A stretch of DNA of 64,000 bases from Diphasiastrum complanatum. Taxonomy: Eukaryota > Streptophyta > Lycopodiopsida > Lycopodiales > Lycopodiaceae. The notes below the pieces were generated by a model that had not been told where the DNA came from, made no database searches, and saw nothing but the letters and a program-made list of their open reading frames with translations. A program made the position numbers and the translations under genes. Where the stretch lies: assembly GCA_029204225.1 (NCBI GenBank), contig CM055104.1:39979846-40043845 (forward strand). The letters are read 5' to 3'. This document shows positions 57,009 to 64,000 of this stretch, piece by piece; positions within the stretch are counted from its first letter, which is position 1, and each line of letters starts with the position of its first letter.

Positions 57009-58161
57009 ATGCAATCTGGCAGTGGCGATCTGCAGCAGCAGCAATGCCAGGAGGCCGATCGCCTCGCTGCCATGTTGTGCCCTGCGACTGCTGGCATCGA
57101 TCCTTCCTATCTTGCCATGCGCCGGTTTCTGCTTCGTGAGAAGGCGCTCAAGGGTAAACTCACCCGCCAGGTATGTATGGATCTAATCGCCTCAATTCTC
57201 GAATGGCAATCCATTGGATTGGATTTGTGTTGCGTTGATTTTGCTAGATAAAAATATAAGCAATGAGTTTGTTACTTTCAGTTGTTCTTGGCAATAGAAG
57301 TAGTTTCACCAGCTGTAGGGTTTATTTGAGAAACTGAGGCAGTTTGCTTCGAGACAAGTCAGCTTGCCTTTTTGCAAAAGCATCTTAAGCAACGTTCTGT
57401 TAGCTTTTCAATTAAGTGTTCGCACGATGAAAAATATTTCATGATTTGAAACTTAGGGTTGGACTCATAGGTTTTGAAGATTGCACATCTCGTTTGTCTG
57501 TAGGGTATTATCCCGAACATAAGATTGATAGATATTTAGATTATGACAAATATGCATTGATCTGGACAGTCGTGGGAGTGTAATGGAGCTGGATACGTAG
57601 CATATAGGCGTTATATTCAAAATTTCAAGCAGTGGGACAATTCACGTCCGCCAACTCCCTCTAGTCGACTTGAAGACAGGTCAAAAATTAAATGCTTCGA
57701 ATAAAATTTAACCTACTCTTCTTATAAGATTTTCCAAGTTTACTTTTGTAAGATAGAAAAAACAAGATTAATAATTGTGTTGTGCATTGCTTGTCATACC
57801 AGTGCCGGGTGCGCGTCACCCTCTTACCGTTCTGCAGACTTTTGCAATGGAGACAGTTTTGATTACGGCAAGGTACTCACTTCTTTTACGCGTTGATGTT
57901 TGTTTGTCATTCTTCGGTAATGTGAGGTAGTGATAGATTGTTTGTCATTCTTCGATGATATGAGTTAGTGATAGATTCGCTTCCAACTTTTTGTGTTGAG
58001 TTGACTTCCTTTTTGGATGCAACAGGGGAGGCCGAGTACTAGTTCCACTACTAGTCAGAATGCAAGCACAAATTTTGGTAACAATCAATCAATTTCTTCC
58101 AAGGAAGCTGCCTATTCTTTTGTTGGAATGCATTGCATTTTTGATGAGTGCAAAGCCTCAG
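57009..58161 (+). CDS. Probable WDR13-like WD-repeat protein, first four exons
   Basis: Four exons fit with consistent phase: 57009-57170 (ATG; ends CAG/GTATGT, phase 0), 57570-57679 (GGACAG acceptor; ends GACAG/GTCAAA, phase 2), 57803-57872 (ACCAG acceptor; ends CAAG/GTACTC, phase 0) and 58026-58161 (GCAACAG acceptor; ends TCAG/GTATTG, phase 1). Exon 1 reads IDPSYLAMRRFLLREKALKG, exon 2 YRRYIQNFKQWDNSRPPTP, exon 4 EAAYSFVGMHCIFDECKAS. In vertebrate WDR13 the N-terminus has an 'RRRSQLLREN' block and the first propeller blade is preceded by 'FAGMYHVFDQ', which this order parallels. WD repeats would follow; no next exon was found up to 64 kb, so the gene is either cut by a long intron or incomplete. 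Function beyond a scaffolding WD protein cannot be stated. Family call is by eye; the exon chain is the firmer part. Confidence 0.6.
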
Positions 58162-59423
58162 GTATTGTGACCCTTGTCTTGTTTTTGGCACTACATGATA
58201 GCTACAAATAATTCGTTTAGTATTTCAATTTGAAAGCTATAGTCAAAGATTTGTTTTTTGAAGTAGTATTTTACATTATGTGTGTTTTTCACAAAGTGCC
58301 TTTCAAATAGTTGTTTTTTGTTTAAAAAGGATCATGTGCAATGTCCGAATCCAATTGACTTTGCAAGGAAGAAACATTCCATAATAGTCTCATTTTGCGA
58401 TTAGAAACATGTTCCTGAATTTTATATGCCAATATCTAGCTTGCTTTCTTTGTCTAGGTAGTTTTTAGCTTCGATAGAATTGTTTGATTTGTTGCTACTA
58501 AGCATCACCATTTAACGCACATCACATAAAATTTATCATGACACATGGGTAAAGAGAACAACTGAGATCCTTAATTGATATTGAAGTTGGCATGATGCTC
58601 ATAAAGGTCGCCCAAATTCCAACATTGAACCTAGCTCACTAAGGTCTAGAGATATGGACATTAGACTCACCAAGTATCCACATAGTACAATTATCAATAT
58701 GTGCTCGCCCTTGAGCATGGGTGTCCACAATGACGTCCAAGATCTCTCTCTTTGTAGTTGCCATGGCGTCCCATATCATTATAGCCCATCACAATATTAA
58801 CTATGCCTCACGAAGACTGGAGGACCACATGGGCTCTCATTTAGACGTCGATCAGTCATATGTGTACAAAAAGCCATGACCATACTATTGATTGTTGGTA
58901 GTTATGTGATCGATTCCCACTTGAGATGTCCATCTCTAGCTATCTAGCCATCCACTAATTGTTCTTGAGTTAGACTCAAATTTTACTCATAATCCAACTA
59001 TAATTGATCATGAGTTGATTTGATTTTCACTACAGTCAGTACCTAAGTTGATTGGATTCTTTAACTCGAGGCTAGATGAAGACTAGCCCTAGTTAGTCAG
59101 GGACATAACATACTTCTTCCTCTTACAAGAAAGGTTGTCAATTTTCTTTATCCTTTAAAGTAGGTATCTCTTTTGATTGGTAACTTGGGTTTTCTCCTTA
59201 GTGTTGGCTTCATCATGATCGAGTCTGCCCCAAATAAAAAGATTGATAGAGACACAATAATTTGGTCTTTGCATAGACGCATTGAGTCTTCCTTATTGAT
59301 GAAGTTCATAGGAATGTTTCAACATTTGGTCCTCACTATGCCTGACGGAGTTAATGCTATGAGACTTCGTGGGCGGACTACAATAGGTTGAAGATTGAAC
59401 GTATATATATATATATATATATC
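58162..59423. other. Non-coding sequence, probably intron of the preceding gene
   Basis: No exon with WD-repeat character (GH...WD spacing) was found. If the gene at 57009 continues, this stretch is intron 4. A 72-residue frame at 59173-59391 has no known motif. Confidence 0.35.
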
Positions 59424-59734
59424 ATAGTTGCATATCGCGATTCATGAATCGTTGTAAAAAAAAACAGTGATTCGCTGCAAATTGGTTTTTTTTTAAACCC
59501 ACCCAATATGGGTGTCAGTAGAGAGAGAACAAGTAGAAAATTGTAGATAGACAATTTTCCAGTAGGTTCTGGTCCTGCACAAGCAGCTAGGTGAGTGACA
59601 AAAATTCCACAAATGTTGTTAAATGGACATTTGGCACTGAACCTTACTGAAACGCAGTGAAATTCACACTGAACCATGCCAAATCTACTAAACCCTACCT
59701 GTCAGCGATTCGCTGAATCGCGAATCACAACTAT
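59424..59734. mobile_element. MITE-like element with terminal inverted repeats
   Basis: Left end ATAGTTGCATATCGCGATTC, then ATGAATCG; right end CGATTCGCTGAATCGCGAAT then CACAACTAT, which is its imperfect inverted complement over about 30 bp (ATAGTTG...CGCGATTC...GAATCG). The element is 311 bp, has no coding capacity and lies just after an AT microsatellite. A related left end is at 63716. The superfamily is not determined. Confidence 0.7.
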
Positions 59735-59914
59735 AATCTATTTTAGAGAGAGAGTGTGATCAAACCTGTCACATCTACTGTCACACCTACACTCCCTCAT
59801 TTACCACTCTCCTCTCTTTCTCTCCCTATGTCACGCATACTCCCCCCTATGTCACACCTACTCTCTCTCGCTCAACACTCTATTTCTCTCCCTATGTCAT
59901 GCCTACTCCACGTA

Positions 59915-59918
<4 letters not shown>
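59735..59918. other. Short CT-rich repeats
   Basis: The phrases CCTATGTCACGC, CCTATGTCACACC and CCTATGTCATGCC recur between 59824 and 59905 with CTCTCTC spacers, a degenerate tandem repeat. Confidence 0.5.

Positions 59919-59983
<65 letters not shown>
59919..59983. repeat. (CT)n(CA)n microsatellite
   Basis: A CT run from 59919 to 59960, then CA to 59983, the same composite design as at 33530-33628. Confidence 0.97.
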
Positions 59984-59990
<7 letters not shown>

Positions 59991-60138
59991 CGCAAGGGGA
60001 GGGGGTGTAGGGAGGGCGCGCCGAGAGGGCATGCCAGGAGGGCACAGGGAGGGCACGCGGGGAGGGCACGTAGGGAGGGCACAAGGGCGGGCGTGCAGGG
60101 AGGCGCGCAAGGGAGGGGCATAGGGAGGCGCGCTCCCC
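59984..60138 (+). repeat. G-rich minisatellite, potential G-quadruplex DNA
   Basis: About fifteen GGGAGGGC-like units (GGGAGGGCGC, GGGAGGGCAC, GGGAGGCGCG) separated by 4-12 bp. Runs of three or more G are dense enough for several G-quadruplexes on the plus strand. It is strikingly GC-rich against an AT-rich background and is bordered on both sides by CT/CA microsatellites. Confidence 0.85.
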
Positions 60139-60140
60139 CC

Positions 60141-60176
<36 letters not shown>

Positions 60177-60207
60177 CATGTGTGCACACACACATACACA
60201 CACACAG
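60139..60207. repeat. (TCTG)n(TC)n(CA)n compound microsatellite
   Basis: TCTGTCTGTCTGTCTG, a CT run to 60176, then CATGTGTGCACACACACATA and a CA run to 60207. Confidence 0.95.
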
Positions 60208-61801
60208 TCTTCTGTTGAATGTCCTTTCTGTTGAATGCTTATAGGAATGTGGTTAGAAAAGTTAAAAAAGAAAAGAAAAAGGGTTAACTTTTCTTTTTGA
60301 TTTTGTTCAAAACCTTTTTCTTATGAAAATTTGATTTGTTTTGGATATAATTTTCACTGGATTGATGATTAAAGCTCTTTAATATCCGATCTAGGCTGCT
60401 ACAAAAATCTGATACAATTCGAGTAGAATTATCAATGAATCAACTTGCAGAGCTCTCCTGTATATGATCCGAGTGAATTATCCTAATGTCTAAGGGCCTA
60501 TTTGTAGGTGTTTGATGGCCTATTTATAGTGTCAAGAGGGCCCAAAATAGGGCTAGATGTATAAGTGTGACTGTTGACATGTCTTGCTTAAGGTATCTGC
60601 TAATGTGTTTTAAAACAATTTTGAATAGCCTTTCAGTAATAATAAGTTGTAATATTGAGCATTGAAACCATTGAGCGCTTGGCCATTGTGATTTTAGAGT
60701 CAATAGCCATGAGATAGGATTAACTGTAGTCTATAGTGTTGTAACTTGTAATTGCATTATGAAAGTGAAATGTGCACCCTCAACATTTTTCTTGCTATAA
60801 TAGAAGACCAAGCATTGGACCAACATAAATTAAAAAACCCTAACTCAATTTTAAGGTTCAATCCTTGAGGGGTGGTTTGAACTGGTTTGAATTTGTCAAT
60901 TCAAATCAACTTTTGAAACATTGTTTTCATCAAACGAAGCACTTAGAGCTAATACAAGTTTTTAAGTGTTTTTCTTGATAAACTACGTTTGTTGGTTCTT
61001 TATGAATCCCCTTCATGTAGACTTTGCCTTAAGTTTGCTCATGTGAAAAGTCGGATGCACTTAGATTCTCTTAGCCACAAAACATATTTGATATGATTTG
61101 TAGAGGTCATATTTAGAAGATTCAATGTTACAATTGTCCTAGTTTTGGTTTCGAGTGTGTAAAATCTTGCTTACTAGTTAGTTATTCTATTTTTAGCGAT
61201 GGGATCTGAATTCAAATGAGAAAATTATGGGGCTTTGAAGATTAGAAATTTTTGAATTAGAAAGTCCTTGAATGAAGGTTAAGGTCCTTATCTAAGGGTC
61301 AGTACCAACCCTTCATTTTACACAAAATGGTTTTCTTTTATTTAGTGTTGCAATAATCATGGTGGTTTGTCAAAATTAGGATCTCTCTCAATTTCCAACA
61401 AATTAGTCTGCAAGTTGGTGTAAATGACAGCTTGTTGGTCAATAAGTAGACATTAGTTCATTGGTAGAAGCAATTATTTGGAGCTTGATTGCACCGATGA
61501 AGTTTAATGACACAGTACGTTAGTGTAGAGATCCTACGATAGTTGAATAGGGGTGCTATGCCAAATAAAATGTATATACTTCTCATAGACAATGAAATTA
61601 GAAGATTATCAATGACATTAAATTGTAGCATGTTGTTGTTCTGTTAGAAATGCCAATGTCCCTCAACGATGACCTTAGAAAAGTGTGTTGATTCTAAGAA
61701 AAGGAAGAATACCAAATCAATCAAAACTACTATATAACTGAAGTTTTGGTGGTTTTCTTATTTGCGAATGTGTATGGGGAATTCCACCCAACAATTGTCA
61801 C
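60208..61801. other. Non-coding sequence
   Basis: No domain, terminal repeat or RNA gene was recognised. If the gene at 57009 continues to the right this would still be intron. Confidence 0.35.
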
Positions 61802-61984
61802 AAGCAAGTCTCTCCAAGCTCGTGAATCCAAGAAGGCCGGTGTGTAGAATCCACCTCCCAACCATAGGCACCCCCTCCTCGAGTCCTTCTACTTGCTATT
61901 CCTGTCAACTGGCACATGGCATCCACCTGTGGGTGGTCAGTCCACTTGGCATGCATGGCCCCTGTGACCTGTGAATACTGAGTG
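61802..61984 (-). repeat. Left direct repeat (LTR-like), 183 bp
   Basis: Starts AAGCAAGTCTCTCCAAGCTC and ends GTGAATACTGAGTG. It abuts the integrase fragment directly. Confidence 0.85.
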
Positions 61985-61987
61985 GGA

Positions 61988-62620
61988 CTAGTAAATACAC
62001 CCAATCTCCATTCTCAAATTCCCGATAGGTACGGTTCTCATGAGCATAACTCTCTCTATATCTACAGCCCTGGACAAGTTATCTCGTGCCAACTCTAGCT
62101 TCTGCTGCATCTGAGCCAAAAACTCTATAGCACTAGGTACCCTATGCGGAATCCCTATGATTGCAGGACTCAGTGGCCTAAAACCATAATTGAGCTCAAA
62201 TGGACTCAATCCGGTGGACGCATGTCTCTTATCATTGTACGCGAACTCCAATAGCGGTAAATGCTTTTTCCAGTTTGTTTGCGTACTACTCACATATGCC
62301 CTAAGCATATCTTCCAAGATTTGATTCACTCGCTCTGTCGGACCATCCGTCTAAGGATGCTCAAAGCTACTCATCCGCAACTGTGTTCCCAGCTTGGCGA
62401 ACACCTCAATCCAGAAATTTCCCGTAAACTTGGGATCCTTGTCAGAAACTATGGACTTCGGAAGGCCATGTAACTTGACAATATTCTGAATAAACAACTC
62501 AGCCACTTGCGGAGCTGTGATCTTCTTGGTCGTTGTGATGAAATGAACCATCTTGGAAAACCTGTCTACCACTACCATAACGGATTTGAATCCCTGCTGA
62601 TCTACAACGACTGCCCACTA
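61988..62620 (-). pseudogene. Gypsy integrase core with an in-frame stop
   Basis: MVVVDRFSKMVHFITTTKKI (with the first Asp), LPKSIVSDKDPKFTGNFWIE (second Asp in SDKD/SDRD) and TDGPTERVNQILEDMLRAYV (catalytic Glu in TER/TE) are the DDE residues of Ty3/Gypsy integrase. Both parts are in the same frame, separated only by a TAG at about 62354 where Gln is conserved (HPQTDGQTER), so a single C-to-T change broke it. The frame continues HLPLLEFAYNDKRHASTGLS, PFELNYGFRPLSP and runs into the left repeat. Confidence 0.92.
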
Positions 62621-62760
62621 GAAATGATCTGAGACAGATCTCCCTCAAATTTGAGCACTATACACCAAGTTATGGTGAAAAAACCAAGCTTTTTTCTCAC
62701 TTTCTCTCTCTAGAACGGACGTTTCTCTCTCTAGAACGAGGCTCTGATACCGATTTTCAA

Positions 62761-62934
62761 AAGCAAGTCTCTCTAAGCTCGCGAATCCAAGAAGGCCGGT
62801 GTGTAGAATCCACCTCCCAACCATAGGCGCCCCCTCCTTGAGTCCTTCTACCTGCTATTCCCGTCAACTGGCACATGGCATCCACCTCAGTCCACTTGGC
62901 ATGCATGGCCCCTGTGACCTGTGAATACTGAGTG
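62761..62934 (-). repeat. Right direct repeat (LTR-like), 174 bp
   Basis: Starts AAGCAAGTCTCTCTAAGCTC and ends GTGAATACTGAGTG. Sequence to its right (to about 63200, GC-rich, with CGTCACTGACGG) may be further LTR that is missing from the left copy. Confidence 0.85.
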
Positions 62935-63715
62935 ATTCATAGGGTACCACCCCCGTGCCCCGACAAAGACCTGTGACACTCTTGGTCACCCCGACTACTT
63001 GCCGGCTAGCATTTCGTCACTGACGGCTAGGGTCTTGACGGTCAAGACACACCGCATCTCTAACAGCTTGTCAGGCGGCCACACCGGATCACTGCTTGTG
63101 ACACATCGGTCCCTACTTGGGACAGATGTCCTCGTCGGTCACCGACCCTTGCCAATACTAGGCCTCAGGTCCTTTGGTAACGGCCGTGCCGAGGTCGTGA
63201 TAGAGTCGTAACTGGACTCTAACAACAACATTGATCAAGTGGACAATTCTTTGATGAGGAGGTTTGTGAAATAAAGTTGTGGTCCCAATAACAACAATTG
63301 ATCTTTCAAATTAATGCAAATTGAGCGTCAAAATAGGTAGACATTTGCAATTAGCACAGGTTGTTTTCAATAGATATCATTTGCTTCAGGTTTTATGGTA
63401 AATGTGATGCTACTTTGTGATTTAGTTTCATGACATCACCGGTGATTGATCGCATACTACTAGTTCGAGTTTTTAAGGGCCTTGGGCCTATTAACCACTT
63501 AACCTTGTCCTTTGGGGGTACCATGTATTTTTTCCTTACTAAGCATTATACATTTCACATGTTTTAGCATAATGACTGCAAAGTTTGGTAATGTGGTACT
63601 GTTTAGTTTCACTATTCCAAGTTCATGAATTGAATCAGCTATGTATGGTCTCTTCTTTGGTAGCATGATTGCTCCTTTTGGATTATGTTTATATAATGTG
63701 TAATTAGTTGACCCC
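62935..63715. other. Non-coding sequence
   Basis: A GC-rich stretch to about 63210 contains repeated short motifs (CACTGACGGCTAGG, TTGACGGTCAAG) without coding signature. The remainder is ordinary AT-rich DNA. Confidence 0.35.
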
Positions 63716-63812
63716 ATAGTTGCAGGGGTGATTTGCGATTTGCGAATCGGATCGTGATCTGAATCACGATTTGTGAATCGTTGGCCAAAAACGCCAATCA
63801 CGATTTGCAGTT
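63716..63812. repeat. Relative of the MITE-like left end
   Basis: ATAGTTGCAGGGGTGATTTG, then GCGATTTGCGAATCGGATCG and GAATCACGATTTGTGAATCG. It shares ATAGTTG and the GATTxGCGAATCG-type blocks with the element at 59424-59734 and has internal inverted repeats of GATTCG/CGAATC. The opposite end was not found before the window closes. Confidence 0.5.
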
Positions 63813-63854
63813 TTTTTCTTTTTATGTATATGCATGATTGATACCCATTTTGGA

Positions 63855-63965
63855 TAGGAACGGGTACGGTACCGTTCCTAAGGAACGGCCGCTCTGTTCC
63901 TTAGGACAGATTTTTTATTGTAATGTTCCTAAGGTACGGAAGCGTTCATGTTTCAGAACGAAAGA
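63855..63965. repeat. Cluster of nested palindromes at the window end
   Basis: GGAACGGGTACGGTACCGTT, followed by CCTAAGGAACGG, then TTCCTTAGGACA and GTTCCTAAGGTACGG. The CGGTACCG and TTCCTAAGGAA palindromes and their inverted partners could form a multi-armed fold. It may be the end of a transposon that continues beyond 64000. Confidence 0.55.
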
Positions 63966-64000
63966 GTTTCGTACCAAAAGAAAACAAACTTTTTTATACC

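Larger units (their letters stand above)
61802..62934 (-). mobile_element. Small Gypsy remnant: integrase between direct repeats
   Basis: A piece of Gypsy integrase (61988-62640) lies between direct repeats at 61802-61984 and 62761-62934 that are about 95% alike apart from a 9-bp difference (TGTGGGTGG present only on the left). On the plus strand CTCTGATACC occurs at 62741-62750 just before the right repeat, a tRNA-Met primer-binding site if the element reads leftward. The repeats therefore look like parts of LTRs, and nearly all of gag-pol is deleted. TG...CA ends are not clear. Confidence 0.7.

Noticed and set aside
56685-57097. Minus-strand frames across the start of the WD-repeat gene
   Set aside because: They oppose exon 1 and the 5' region, start in unsupported positions and have only generic hydrophobic runs.

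Overview
The window is nuclear DNA of a land plant. It carries a plant-type NF-YC histone-fold relic, a plant-type NADPH-thioredoxin reductase relic, Copia elements primed by initiator tRNA-Met (TGGTATCAGAGC), several Gypsy elements, a Helitron, hAT and MITE-like debris, and long CT/AG microsatellites. The species cannot be fixed from the sequence. Nothing in it is bacterial or organellar. It is a repeat-dominated intergenic region in which only one host gene looks alive, and that gene runs off what can be followed.

Layout: 1-8.3 kb is AT-rich and holds a decayed Helitron on the minus strand (about 1149-4482) and a 92-bp tandem repeat. 8.7-9.6 kb is a frameshifted NF-YC copy with an internal 150-bp duplication. 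11.5-13.0 kb is a decayed Gypsy element (minus). 14.5-16.2 kb is a decayed Copia (plus). 16.2-19.5 kb is a minus-strand Copia with a 701-bp LTR on its left only. 19.5-26.9 kb is a Gypsy element (minus) whose reverse transcriptase is split by a 4579-bp Copia-type element (19590-24168) flanked by the target duplication CAATC. 26.95-32.6 kb is a Copia 3' LTR and RNase H (minus) into which a second Copia (27015 to about 31068) has inserted. 33.7-34.5 kb is a thioredoxin reductase pseudogene. 35.2-38.9 kb is a 5'-truncated Copia (plus) that still shows Gag, protease, integrase, reverse transcriptase and RNase H. 41.7-46.9 kb is a complete-ended Copia (minus, LTRs 705 bp, target duplication GACCT) that has lost the catalytic part of its reverse transcriptase. 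48.4-49.6 kb is a second copy of the 19590-24168 family. 51.0-53.0 kb is a hAT relic. 53.6-56.0 kb is a Gypsy relic (plus) of the same family as the one at 11.5-13.0 kb. 57.0-58.2 kb holds the first four exons of a probable WD-repeat gene resembling WDR13. 59.4-64.0 kb has a MITE-like inverted repeat, a G-rich minisatellite, a Gypsy integrase fragment between direct repeats, and palindromic sequence at the window end.

The most interesting material is a set of non-autonomous Copia elements. Two structurally complete elements with nearly identical LTRs (about 1% different by eye) cannot make a working polymerase. One of them encodes Gag plus protease followed by a divergent integrase region that lacks the usual catalytic residues yet stays open for 584 codons. 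The LTRs also share regulatory structure: a CCAAT-box array at 31-33 bp spacing in two elements and the palindrome CACACGTGTG in three. Both suggest copies that are transcribed well and mobilised by proteins supplied elsewhere. All family calls are from reading the protein sequence by eye; no database search was run.
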